DNA of 64,000 bases, taken from NCBI GenBank assembly GCA_025642065.1, contig JAODUP010000015.1:860001-924000 (forward strand), written 5' to 3'. Made by a program: the position numbers and the translations under genes. How positions within the stretch are numbered: the first letter of the stretch is position 1; each line of letters begins with the position of its first letter. This document shows, piece by piece, positions 23,262 through 35,369 of this stretch. The DNA is from Paralvinella palmiformis. Taxonomy: Eukaryota > Annelida > Polychaeta > Terebellida > Alvinellidae. The notes under the pieces are model-generated. The model had not been told where the DNA came from and did not search any database. It saw only the letters and a list, made by a program, of their open reading frames with translations.

Positions 23262-23777
23262 TGATGTTTAAAAGCATTCTTGACACAAGAATCACTTATA
23301 ACTGTAGTTCATGCCTTTGTTACATTTCGTATAGACTATTGTAACTCCCTATTATATGGCATACCTGATTATAACATTAATCGCCTTCAGCGAATTCACA
23401 ATAGTGCAGCTCGCATTGTAACAAATACTAGAAAATATGATCATATTACCCCCATTCTTCAAAAACTACATTGGCTACCTGTTAGACAGCGTATCCATTT
23501 TAAGATTCTGTTAATAACTTATAAATCTATTAATGATATGGCGCCAGAATACCTGTGTGAACTGCTTTCCATTAGAAAGTCATCCCGAAAACTCAGGTCA
23601 TCCAGTCAGATACTATTGCAGGTGCCAGTGTCTCGGCTCAAGTCATATGGTGATTTTGTGTTTAGTGTTGCAGCCCCCACTTTGTGGAATAAGTTGCCAG
23701 CAAATATTAGAAATTCGTCGTCTCTTGGAAATTTTAAGTCTCTTCTAAAAACACACCTATTTAAGGTCGCTTTCACA
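23262..23777 (+). mobile_element. 5'-truncated L2-like LINE, RT C-terminal part
   Basis: Open for about 165 codons (RIDYCNSLLYGIPDYNIN, ARIVTNTRKYDHITPILQKL, HWLPVRQRIHFKILL, LKTHLFKVAF). Nearly the same as the C-terminal half of the ORF at 54673-55881. It loses its 3'UTR at the junction with a SINE. Confidence 0.92.
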
Positions 23778-23908
23778 GAGCGACCTCCAAAGGTAATGAG
23801 GCGAAGTCAAAGATGAAACAACCTTCAGATATGCCCACTCCGAGATTCGAACCCGGGTGGTAGTGATCTGTGGTCCAACACGCTACCGCTAGACCACGGA
23901 GGCGCCCC
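23778..23908 (-). mobile_element. tRNA-derived SINE, family A (tail lost)
   Basis: The minus strand starts GGGGCGCCTCCGTGGTCTAG, with B-box GGGTTCGAATCTCGG and body CATATCTGAAGG. It joins the LINE directly and lacks the ATC tail of the copy at 10735. Confidence 0.85.
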
Positions 23909-25059
23909 TAGATGAAAGTATGTCAACAAACACGCATACACTATATCTTTCTTCGTTGTCAAACAACTGAAAATTATATTCTAAGCCTTCATGAACTACA
24001 AAAGCATTGACTGCTTTCACACACGCCAACTCGCTAAGTAGTCGATCATAACGGGGATGGCCCAAGGGAAGAAACGTTTTTTTGAAGGTTGAATCGTGTT
24101 TTTTTTTTACTGATGGCAATATAACGAGATTAAAAATGTATTTAAATGTCAATTAGTTAATTTTGATAACATGAAATCAGTTAAGATACTGTTCAATAAT
24201 AGAGGGCGTTGTATTAATAACAATTTATATTTAGCATAGTGTGTGTAATGATAATAGGAAGAGGTCTTAGTGTGTGTTAGATAGTTTTACATTAATATTT
24301 ATATTTTATTTTCTGATAAACTGCTTTCCATTGATGAATAGTAAACTTGAATGGTTAATGAAATTACACAGTTCAAGCTGAAAAATCACTGTTTCTTGTA
24401 ATAGATTTATTAACGCATAAATAACAATAGTAATAAATTCTCTCTCACTCTCTGGATTGATTTCTTTCAGAGAAAGAGAGAGATAGTGTGTGTGTGTGTA
24501 TAGCAGCTATATTGACATCTGGAAGCTGTTATCAGTATAAATATCTTGACAAACCAATAAAAGCTGATCTAATAATTAGTATTTTTGCTTCATTAGTTGC
24601 AACTTTTACATGAGAAAATTATGCTAATAAAGTAGGAAATAAATCATTCTAAATAACTGACATATATCACAGGTCCTGTAAATTAATAATCAGTCAGCCC
24701 GGCAGGAGGTTAATCAAAATAACCATTAAATCATTTTATTATTTCAAATTGTTTAGACAGGTAAATCAAATGCAAATTTATAAGAATATAAAGCAATATA
24801 AATGAAAACATTCAAATATATTTATACAAAACAACAAATCCACCATATATCATATCTATCATATCAAGTGTATATGTGTGTGTGTGTGTACAGATGGATG
24901 ATTGTCTATATTTGGCATCCATCCATTTTTTTATTAAATATGGAATGGTACATTACACCATCAGGATATCTTTTATTCACACCTTTAGGTATTGTTACAT
25001 ATACCAGAATATGTTTTAGAATCTAAACCAAAATAAGGATAACATAAAGCATGCTTCAT

Positions 25060-25090
<31 letters not shown>

Positions 25091-25102
25091 TTGTGTCTGC
25101 AC

Positions 25103-25133
<31 letters not shown>

Positions 25134-25247
25134 CAGACACACATTACTGTGAACATTAAGAGTAAATAAATTAGGCCATAAATATTGACGCAGTGTTACA
25201 TTAGAACCATCACAATGCTATTTTTTGACACCATATTTACAAACATG
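23909..25247. other. VAMP7 3' flank, unassigned
   Basis: Contains GA/GT runs (24472-24500), GT (25061-25086) and AT (25103-25126). It probably includes the VAMP7 3'UTR; minus-strand AATAAA candidates lie at 24972-24977 and 24930-24935. Confidence 0.45.
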
Positions 25248-25454
25248 TTACTTCTTGACACACTTCTGCCAGCCAAGTCCTCCACAGGCCATTGATACAA
25301 TGATGTAGATCACAATCTGTAACATAAAATATGACAACAGAGATGTGGACAAATCTATAATATCATGTCTAGTACAATATGAGATGTGTCAATGTTAAAC
25401 GTAAGAACATCCATCACTTGAACAACATTATAAATAGTTCAGCTATTTTGTTAT

Positions 25455-25486
<32 letters not shown>

Positions 25487-26364
25487 CATTTTCATACAAA
25501 AACGTGTTCAAAAGCAGTTTAGAGATCCATTCTAAGAACTTCAACAATTGATTATCATTGAGAAATAAGAAAGGTCTTATTTACACCTTGTCCCAAATTA
25601 TAACACCATAGTCATCTTTTAATGCACAGTTCAGATCATACATACAGATTCAGTATACAAAAGATATAATATAGGATTAAATCAAAGTGTAATTAGCAAA
25701 TTTGTAATAAGTTAGTTGTGTCAAATGAAACATTTGACAGATCCAACTTCACATCCGGGGAACCTTTTAACATGTGAACTAAATATCTGTGACCAAGATA
25801 CTGCATCAGCATGATCAGAGTTGACTATTCATAACGGCCAACTTTGATGCTCATATCTGTATTGTTTTCTCCTTCAAATTTACCATATATACTTGTGTAT
25901 AAGACGATTTTTTTGGTTCTGAAAAGGGGGTTCCCAGAAGCACCTCGACTTATCATATTTCCTACCAGCTGAAGGAAAGATGCTTTTAGCCATCCTTGAT
26001 ACAAACACTATAGGATTCAACCCAATAAGAGCCAGAGTCGGAACAAAATCGCCACATCTCTGCCTACTAGTCGTAGTCAATAAATTAAGATTCATTTTCA
26101 CCAAACTGTTATTTGGATCTCAAAAACATGCCAGTCTGTATGTAATATAATACTTGATGGTCAACTGTTATTAACTACCAGTACTTCCAGATGATTAGCG
26201 ATAATATAAAAATTACTGTTCACATTGCTAACCATGCTCACCACTTGCTGTGAAACAATTAATTAATAACACTTGCCAGTTGAAGGGAGTCTACGATCAA
26301 GTGTGTTTCATGTGACAAGTTTGTTTATTTATATTAGTGATAACATCAAAGTGAAATATGTCTC

Positions 26365-26404
<40 letters not shown>

Positions 26405-28984
26405 TGTGTGTGTATGTCACTGTCCATGAAGAAATTGATATTCACAACGCACTAGCTGACACCATGAGTTTGAATGACTGGGTCAACGTTTTCCCTAAAG
26501 AACGACAATGATTCGGATTTTGAGGGATTTTAAGCCAATACTTGACCTTGACTTATACAGTGAGCATATGCCTGAGGAAAGAATTACAGGGTCAAAAATT
26601 GGCCTCGACTTATCTGCCGGGTCAACTTATACATTATGCCATCTTTTCTTAATCCCACTCAAAACAAACATCTTCTTGAGTTCTTCTGATGCCATTCTTT
26701 CTGGATATCTAATTACTATTCTCTACTTTGTATAATTAATACTAATCTAATTTAGTAAAATATCTACTTACTATAACTATAACAACAATGATGATCGTCA
26801 GCTTCATGTTTTTCCACCACATTGAACGAGCCAGGTTATGACTCGTCTTCCTGAATGTTGTCGACTAGGGAAGAACAAATATACGGCTAGGTGAATGTTT
26901 AATGTTGGCAACTATCAGATACCGCTTGACCTAAATAACTGTTTTATGGCACCTGGCCAAGTATTACAGTACACAGAAAATATTCACATAGATATACATA
27001 CAGTAGAATTCAAATCGTCCGTCTTATCCACCAACAACTCCAGACGTTCTCCTCTTGATGCGATACTGTCTGAAATATTGATAACATTAGTTTTAGTTAA
27101 GAGGTTTATCTGAGCTAGAATGTCTCATTCTTTGGATCCGGATAGGCTATATGCACAGATCAATCGGCAGCACCATCTGTCCACTGAAGGGTATTATATC
27201 TCCAACAAACAGTGAAGCTTGGTTAAAATCCTAATTAATTCTCTAGCTGTTAGAACTAGTGCCTGTTCTTCTGAATCTGGAGAATTAATAGTAAAATGTC
27301 ATCATTAAATCTCTGGCACCAGAGAATTAAGAAAATTTTAACCATTCTTTCTGTTGCACAGCCAGGGAATTAAAGGGATAGTCCACCCTTAGAATATATT
27401 TTTAAATATGTAATGCTTAGAACAGTAACCAAAAATTCCACAATAATAATCACGAAATATACCTGATATCATAGATATAGGGAAATAATCCAAATTACTG
27501 GAGGGCCACCATTACAGCTGCACCGGAAGCTAAATTTGAAGGCGGGAAGGTGCAAACTGAAATGCTCTGACGTCACATCAGCGAATTTCTATACTGATGC
27601 GGATTATAGTTTCTCTTGAGCGTTAATATCTAGCCATTTTGAATCATCTTCCTCTTGTCAGGTTCCTTCTGGCTCAAACTGATATGGTTGTATGTCATTC
27701 ATGACGTAATTTTAACAACGCAGTTGCGATATATTCTGGAATAATTCTTTGCTCACACTTGTTTACATGCTTTTGTATGGGCTCTACAGACTTCAGGTCA
27801 ACCGGATGTGTTCAAGTGATGTCAGCAGTCAGGAGCTTCTGGTCTCTGTCTAGCTTCAAAATGGTGACACCCACAGCCCATTAAAAGTGATTAATCAGCA
27901 CTTTGAACTGGATTATTTAATATGTAGGTGATCATTTACACATTTTGACATTATTTATGATATTTAGTGTAGCTATACTTGTTCTCAAAAAAAATTCTGA
28001 GGGTGGACTATCCCCTTAAGTGTAATATTTTGTATCGATCTTCTGATTGGATATATGTTGAGCATATGTATATCTATATCAGTAACTGTTTCTGTGCACA
28101 AGAAACATGCAAATGTTTTGAAAACATAATATCTGTAGGCTTGGGTTTGATTATATAAAGTCTTAAATACAGACTGCAGTAGTTAATTAAATGTTGAGCC
28201 ATTTATACGAGACATAATTACTGACAGTTAATTAGAATGTAGTTTTAGAACTTTCAAGTTAAGAATATACTTATAAAGACAGACACATTTTCCCACTGTG
28301 ACTTTTATTGTTATTAAACTAACACATAATGCAAAAATGCCTGTTTTTTGTGTTAATGTTCTCTAAACCTATCTGTATTCACTAACTGCCCACTATGATT
28401 TTTATCTTTATAGAGCTATCTATTATATTTATGGATTCCACAATGGTTTAAATTAATTACAGGAAGAATAGAATAGTAATTAGGATATATTACAGGAGAA
28501 GCTTTATGTTAGATGTTTGCATGTTTGTTAGACTGAATAAAAATAACATGATTCCAACAAATTCATCCTCCTCCCCACATGTCCTCTGCTACTTTCTCAA
28601 ATGCTGGATCTCAAAAGCAATGTGATTATTATATACTGGTGGACAGATAGCACTGCATGTCAACTGAAACAGTGGCAATGGCTGGATTGAGACATCATAG
28701 TGCGTAGCTATTAAGATCCTTGATCACATTTTGTGAGTGTCAGGGTTGTAAATCTACAGTGTTAACAAAAAGGATTTACCTATGTTTCTGACAAGAATAC
28801 CCTTCAGTTCATCAACTTGTTCTTGTACTTCTGTCACTTTGTCAGCACCTGTTACATCAGCACTGTAGTGGTGCTGGGGAGGGATTATAATTTAGGTTAA
28901 CAATAAGACAGCAGCCACTCAATATATAATAACTAATGTAGTGTTTTTTATGATTTAAACTCTCTCTCTCTCACACTCACACAG

Positions 28985-29024
<40 letters not shown>

Positions 29025-30367
29025 TTTACAGTTTATGTACAGTTACCAGACATGGGGTAAATCTTGTTTTGTCAATTCCACTCAATTCCATTTGGTTCAT
29101 TCCAAATCAAATTGATCAATTCGAAATTCCGTTTTTAGTGACTTTTTTGTACCTACTACTTTTTGCCAGGAGTCTGAGCACCTACTCCGAGTAACTACTT
29201 AGAATATCTACTCCGAGTAGTTTATAATCCTGGTAGGATTGTCATGGTAAAAGTATTTCTGAATTAAAAAATTAAATGGTAATTTAATTTGTGGATGTAC
29301 TTATTCTGGAATTGACCATCAATTCCAATTCCAGAATTGAATTAACCCCATGTCTGTCAGTTAATGTCAGTAAGTGTGTGTGTATGTGTGTCTTCTGTAA
29401 GATTTACCATTTGAGCATTCAGAGTTCTACTGAATTCACTGTTCATGGAAAATGGTAGTGCTGTCTGTGCACGATCTCCATACTGTATCTCAAATCTGAA
29501 ATAGATTATTTATAACAAAATAAATAATGTACATATCAAAATATATGAACCAAGTTTGTTCATAATTGTAATCAAACTTTTAAATATATTGAATTTGAAG
29601 ATATTTTTGTTACTTAATTTAACAATGGCTACCTTCTTTTGATGTCATTAAGAAATGCAAATGCTTTAGACCTCTCAAAGTCCTGAAATGAATAACATGT
29701 GTAAATTCAAACATGATAGTGCACACATATACACACACACTCAGAGAGAGAGAGAGAGTGAGAGAGAGACACACACACACACACAAACACAGTAAACAAA
29801 ATACATAGTTTTATCTTTCCCAATTTGACATTTTAATCTTCAAAAAATTAGAATTTAAAAGAGCACTTTCAGTTATTAATGATAAACATTTGAAACATGT
29901 AATATGCTGGTATGATGTGATCAAACATCTAAAAAAATTACATTTGAGACCATTCTGATGAAAACCAAGTCCACTCATGTATGGCATACTTACATCATCA
30001 GTGATGGCAAGATAAATGATCCGATTATCTGATATATAATGGAATAAATAGCTGAAAATGAAAACAAATGATTATAATACTTGTCATTCTAAGGCACAGC
30101 AGAAACAGATATGATATGTAACTTTTATTAGAAGGTAAACTAAAATATGTCCCATGGTAGAACAGCAGAGAAAGTTTAATCTAATGCTGATGTTGTGAAT
30201 AATGTAAACATTATAACTTACTTGCCATGGGAATATGTTAGTTTGGCATTCTCTGGTGAGATTTTGGCCAGCACCTGATCGATGACTTCGGTAAAGTTAC
30301 CTGAACAACTTGCATATTTGGCTAGAACTGTGTTACCTCGTGACACAGTGGCAAATAATATTGGCAT
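25248..30367 (-). CDS. VAMP7: VAMP7, longin-type R-SNARE (8 coding exons, 221 aa)
   Basis: Coding exons in transcript order: 30367-30222, 30051-29994, 29682-29633, 29495-29408, 28873-28780, 27069-27002, 26864-26772, 25316-25248; all GT-AG with consistent phase. Length is 221 aa against 220 in vertebrate VAMP7. Domains: longin domain about 1-105 (starts MPILFATVSRGNTVLAKYAS; later LTYSHGN and NRIIYLAITDDDFERSKAF), SNARE motif about 124-183 with zero-layer Arg at R151 (in SRGERLELL), hydrophobic anchor about 190-208, and a Cys-containing tail ending QKCVKK. The protein drives fusion of late endosomes, lysosomes and secretory vesicles, and the longin domain can fold back on the SNARE helix. A splice acceptor about 50 nt upstream of the ATG (exon starts 30414) implies an upstream noncoding exon. 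Introns carry a Tigger relic, a TTAA MITE and a second MITE. Confidence 0.96.
25884..26740 (+). mobile_element. Tigger/pogo-like transposon relic
   Basis: Begins TATATACTTGTGTATAAGACG, a Tigger-type terminus, and contains a transposase C-terminal tail (KNDNDSDFEGF then stop, about 26493-26533). 26130-26345 matches 63300-63440. Located in the last VAMP7 intron. Confidence 0.65.
26362..26400. repeat. (TC)n microsatellite
   Basis: CT run inside the Tigger relic. Confidence 0.9.
27374..28015 (+). mobile_element. TTAA-flanked MITE, copy 1 (642 bp)
   Basis: Ends AGGGATAGTCCACCC and GGGTGGACTATCCCC are inverted repeats bordered by TTAA on both sides (27370-27373, 28016-28019). Non-autonomous; target site as for piggyBac or Kolobok. 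In a VAMP7 intron. Confidence 0.88.
28959..29023. repeat. CT-CA-GA compound microsatellite
   Basis: CTCTCT, then CACACA, then GAGAGA, so the CT and GA arms are self-complementary. Confidence 0.9.
29047..29356. mobile_element. MITE M2, full-length copy (about 310 bp)
   Basis: Terminal inverted repeats CAGACATGGGGT and ACCCCATGTCTG. The interior has near-palindromic TCAATTCC/GGAATTGA blocks and a CTACTCCGAGTA motif. Confidence 0.8.
29736..29791. repeat. CA-GA-CA compound microsatellite
   Basis: ACACAC, GAGAGA and ACACAC blocks in a VAMP7 intron. Confidence 0.85.
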
Positions 30368-30414
30368 TTTTGCAGCTGCTATAGATGTTTCATCAAAAGT
30401 GGGCTTGCATGATT
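30368..30414 (-). promoter_or_regulatory. VAMP7: VAMP7 5'UTR in first coding exon, with two tiny upstream ORFs
   Basis: Between the acceptor (TTTACAG, exon starts 30414) and the VAMP7 ATG are two upstream ATGs, at 30410 (MQAHF stop) and 30393 (MKHL stop). The second overlaps the stop of the first. Both end before the main ATG. Such uORFs can damp translation, if the transcript really starts upstream of them. Confidence 0.45.
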
Positions 30415-30809
30415 CTGTAAACAGTATTTGGTATAAATAAATTATTAACAAATTACAGAGCCTAACACCCTATGTTATTTTGTTGTTATAATACATTTGA
30501 AAGCACCATAACTAATATCTAAATGTGACTTCTGTGTTTCAGCTGTATAATTTTGTGAGATTTAAAATTAATTCCTGTACACATGCTTTTATTATTAATC
30601 TATTCTGTATGGCTGACATGGGACCATGTATAGTATTTGTTTAGTATAAGCAATGTTGTAATTTGACTGTTAATGTTATGTTATATAATAATACTGTGTT
30701 TCCTTATATCTACTATGCAATACATAAACAGACTTTACAGCATTAATTGTTTTTATTCACCTGGGAACAAAGGAACTGGCCATTAACCAATACCAATTTT
30801 CCAGGATAC

Positions 30810-30850
<41 letters not shown>

Positions 30851-30944
30851 ATTTCCATATATTGATATATACATACAGGGGAAAAGCTATCAAATATGAT
30901 AGAAAATTGCCGGAACCAAAGAAGTATTGGATGTCTTCCCACTG

Positions 30945-30985
<41 letters not shown>

Positions 30986-31389
30986 ATAAGCTTCATTGTG
31001 TACTTGAGAGGTCTGAGTCCCATAGTACAAAGTATTTGCACACTTGTGCACATGATAAATAATGAAGCATAAACAGATGAGATATAAATTACAATTTGTT
31101 GAACATGTTATGAACATCTAGAGCATGGTAAATATATTTAAACAGATTGATATTTACATATTCATTATTCAATGACAATAAAGAACAAAATGTATTAAAA
31201 GAGTAATTAAAGAGGATGCCTTTGAGGAAAGTGGATTTAAGGTATTGGTACAGGGGACAGACAGAAATCAAATGATATTCATTCCCTATTACACAAATGC
31301 CATTATTTACACAAAACATATCAATTCAATTGGAATTGACCCTCCACTCCAATTCCGGAATTGAATTGGCAATATGTCAATAATTTTGA
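30415..31389. other. Upstream of VAMP7, unassigned with AT/CA runs
   Basis: AT runs at 30811-30845 and 30944-30966, CA at 30967-30984, and a remnant of MITE M2 sequence (31320-31375). No exon recognised. Confidence 0.5.
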
Positions 31390-31394
31390 CATTG

Positions 31395-31625
31395 AATTAA
31401 TGTTTGGTAAAGATGACATCACACAATAACTCCTAGCGAGTGTAGTACACACTAACAATGGCTCGTGAAAGTTCGGAAATTTAGGATCATTTTAATGGAA
31501 ATATGATAGATGTAACTGGTAGTTAGAATTATTTTGGTAGCACATCTGATAGGGAATAAAATAATTGTTTGTTACATTATATTTACTTCGAAATGTGAAA
31601 TTTCTTTTTCTGTCACCTTTAACAT
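31395..31625 (-). mobile_element. Dispersed repeat R1, copy 2
   Basis: Reverse complement of 21790-22010 over most of its length; this copy lacks the reading frame. Confidence 0.75.
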
Positions 31626-31629
31626 TTGA

Positions 31630-33960
31630 AGCACATGTAACCATTACAATACAAGTATGACAAAGATCTTGAAAGTTTTACATTTTACAAACATTTGGCA
31701 CACTATTTCTTTGTTAATTTCACCAGCAAAATATATATTTTAATCAAGACCATATACTAAATATTATATCAAATGCATCTGTATAGCTGAAGAAAGTCCA
31801 AAAACTATGTCAACTGAATCACCCCCAAACATCTCAATTTCCAGGACTACATTATGACCCTAACTGATTACTTCCATAAATGCTGTAAAGTGGCTCCCTC
31901 TAGTGAACAATAACATATTTGGACAGGGATATTGAGGTTTCTCAGGAATCTACATTCGTCATTTCTCTTGTGGTTTAAGATTGTAACTAAAAATATATTT
32001 GGATATACTATATAGATGCTCATCTATGAGATGAATTCATGTAGCAGTCAAATCGTTTTTATAACCACTTGAAAGGAAATGGCCCCAAACTCTTGTATTA
32101 GTCAAATGGATAACAAACAGTTGCCATGGCAAAAATGCTCAATTTCACTCTGATAAACAATATTCTTGATCACAGTGAAAACAATGGAAAATTTGCCAAT
32201 GAAATAAAAACATTCCTTACTGATTCTCTCATTCCAAATCAGAATTATTACGAAAGTTATATATTTGTGGCTACAAGAGCATGTCTAGTTTTATATCATA
32301 ACATTCCATTTAGAAGCCATCACAGTTTGTTTTAAGAATGATCTCTTTATCAGCTAATTAGCCATATGGGAAATAAGGGTCTAGTCTTGTTTTGTTGCCA
32401 CACTAGAACAGACTTATGATCACTTTATATGGGAATCTACTGTGGTTATAATAAAAGTCAAACGTATGAAAATTATGATATGCTTATGTCAGTCTTAATT
32501 TGCTGTGAAATACATCGTGTTAAAGTGCAGACAGCGATTGGCATACATTTCTTCTATTATCTCAGACTGTCTGTTTCAGACAATGGGTCAATTCCATTTT
32601 GTCAATGCCAATTGTACAAACAAATTTATCAATTTCAATTCCAGAATTGACCATCAGTTCCAAATCCAGATTTGAATTGAGCCCACGTCTGACAGTGGAA
32701 CAAGAGTAGATACTTGAAGATGGAAAAAATGCAAAAAGTTAAAGCTCTAGTTGGGGTAAAATCTTAGCAACAAATAATATTAATCCTTAGGCCATTGGTT
32801 TTTTTAATACTTGTTTTACGGAAAATTTCCTTTCCAAAAATTAGGGTCAATCGGGACGAAAATAAAATAAATTACTATATGGAATCATCATGAATATTTG
32901 GTACTATCATCCTTTGTCTCTAATTAAACTCTGACGTACCTTTACTCAGTGAAATACTGTAATTCATAAGTTGTTTATGACATCACACTCCGTTTGCATT
33001 CACTGAATATGAAAGGAATATTATGTCACTCAAATGTTTTTCATATTCGCCAAATTAAACAGACCTACAGTATTCAGATAAATTCCAGAACACTCTTTGC
33101 ACTGGTCAGTTGGGAAGCAGCCAGTGTTGATTGTGACATTAACATGTTATGCCAATTTGATTCATAGCCGGAAGGCATGTGTCCAAGATTTGGCTGGATA
33201 TCGCAAATGAAGTCATTGTGTGTTTGTTCTTTGATCTATGCAAGTTAATAAACAACTCAAGTTAATAAGCAGCTCGTGATCTTGGTTATTTGATGGGTAG
33301 CTTTTAGTATTAACCTGTAGTTCTGTACTTGTTTTTCCATTAAAATCCACACTAGACCAGCCGGTCGAGTACTATGGCACTGATACTAGACTGGGCCTTA
33401 AAACACTCGTCCCGGTTGAGCATTAATGTCGCACACTGTATATGCATATATAAATGCATAAAAACACATTCAAAAATAATAAATTCATATTCTACAAAAT
33501 GGTGCCCGATCAAATTTATCATGTTGTGAAATGGGCCTGTTTTAAAACTGGCAGGGTTGTGAAACAGGTTTGTACAGATATGACCAGAAATGCCACCTTC
33601 ACACATTCGTTAAAAGGAGTTTGAAAGAGACCAATATTTTTGACAGAATCATTTAACACAATACATGTACAGTATTAACTAACTGATCACAGACATAGAT
33701 AAAACAACAGATAAATATAAAGGTGGTGGGTGGTAGATCTAGTGCCAATTAAAAGTGATCCTTCAAGCATAAGACCACAAACTGTTAAGACCCTTGTATT
33801 TTAAATTATGCATTGGCCAAGTGATGGAGCTAATGCTAGGATATAGGGAAATTACATGTCTTCATCTTACCCAAACAACAGGTTTAACTACTAAACTAGT
33901 CTAGCTCCAAATATTTACCTCTGGCATGATAACATTGTTAGACTAGATCGACTAGACTAG
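31630..33960. other. Unassigned intergenic DNA
   Basis: No exon recognised; contains one short MITE M2 copy. The upstream noncoding exon and promoter of VAMP7 may lie here or further right. Confidence 0.45.
32577..32691. mobile_element. MITE M2, short copy (115 bp)
   Basis: Same terminal pattern (CAGACAATGGGTC and GCCCACGTCTG) with a deleted interior. Confidence 0.7.
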
Positions 33961-33972
33961 AATCTAGATCTA

Positions 33973-35369
33973 GGGGAGAGGTGGGGAGGTTCGACCACCT
34001 TACACTTCAATGGTTTAGTATATGCAATACAGCAATCGGCAAGAAGTACTTTTCTGTTAGGCCCTTAATGTTTAATGTTACTAATAAGGCAATGATCATG
34101 TAATTTGTTACCTAATTCAATGTCATAAACGTTATTTACATAAGCAAAGTGGCTGGAGGGGAGGTTTGAACATAGTGCTGGGCAGATCGATCACACATGG
34201 CGGGGATAATCGACCAACTTTGTTTGCTATGTGGATATCGTTTTCAACTAAAATTTACTGTTTCTTATTATTCTTAATCTTTCAATATTCACTTTTTTTT
34301 TCATGATTCACATATCAGCATATATATATATATATATATCTTTATAAATTCATGCATTTACAAAAGACGTAAAATTTGATCATATATCTATAACATCATT
34401 TATAATATTTAACATGGTACATCTATGATGATGATAATTGATGTTTTACAGCCACTTTTGTGCACATGGTAGGCTAAGTAGGCTGAGCAACTTCCAAAGG
34501 TAATGAAGCGAAGTCAAAGTTGAAACACCCTTCAGATATGCCCACGCCGAGATTTGAATATGGGTGGTACTAATATGTGGTCCAACGTACTACCAGCTAG
34601 AGCACGGAGGCGCCCCTTCATCATTTCATAAAACTGATAATTCTTCATTTCAGCTCGTCCACAATTTGATTAATTTATTTGCAATAAACAAAGACACATA
34701 TTTACAGTATATAATAATATTTCATTTGTACAAAGAAAAAACTAAATATGCATAGCTAACTAACAACAAGTCAGATAAAAGTCTACCACAATACTGGGTA
34801 AATTAGGCTATAAAACCTCACATAATCGTCACATAATTCAGAAGGCTGTACCCGGAGAAATTTATTGTACTAACAGTTTATGTAAATTAGAAATATGTCA
34901 CATGATCTTTATCTGATGACCCACTTAGGATAGTGACGCAGAAATTATAGTCTGCAAAGAGCGAATTGACAAAATGGAGGGGCGGATCGACCACTTTTGT
35001 TTCCCTTGTTATTTCTAAATTTATTGACCTAAGCTTACATAAAAGGTACATTTTATTTCTACATACATTAATTGTTCGAATGGATACCACACAGAAATCT
35101 AATTAAGATCAAACACCATGAAAATCGAACACAAAATGAAAGGTGGGAACATTGCTTACAGACTTTTAAAATTTTGACAACCCCGCTTTCAGTTGCTAAT
35201 TTTTTTTTCGATAGTGTATTGTTTTATTGTTGCAAATTATTTCAAAGTAAATATAAGACAATTAATCAGTGATATATTATGTCACAACCTAAAGCTATTA
35301 AGTGTAATAAATAAAGAATAGGGTTTTAATGCTGTAGTCGATTCTCCCCGCCTGGTCGAACTTCCCCCC
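33973..35369. mobile_element. TA-flanked DNA transposon, 1.4 kb, non-autonomous
   Basis: The left end GGGGAGAGGTGGGGAGG followed by TTCGACCAC matches the reverse complement of the right end, which reads GGTCGAACTTCCCCCC. Both are flanked by TA. Inside, the GATCGACCAC-type motif recurs near 34170-34235 and 34980-34995. No coding capacity seen. A family A SINE is inserted at 34424-34617. Confidence 0.7.
34424..34617 (-). mobile_element. tRNA-derived SINE, family A, nested
   Basis: Complete with a (ATC)n tail (CATCATCAT on the minus strand) and body; head GGGGCGCCTCCGTGCTCTAG. Inserted into the 1.4 kb transposon. Confidence 0.85.

Noticed and set aside
23780..23908. tRNA gene on the minus strand
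   Set aside because: Same reason: one of three family A SINE copies with a common non-tRNA body.
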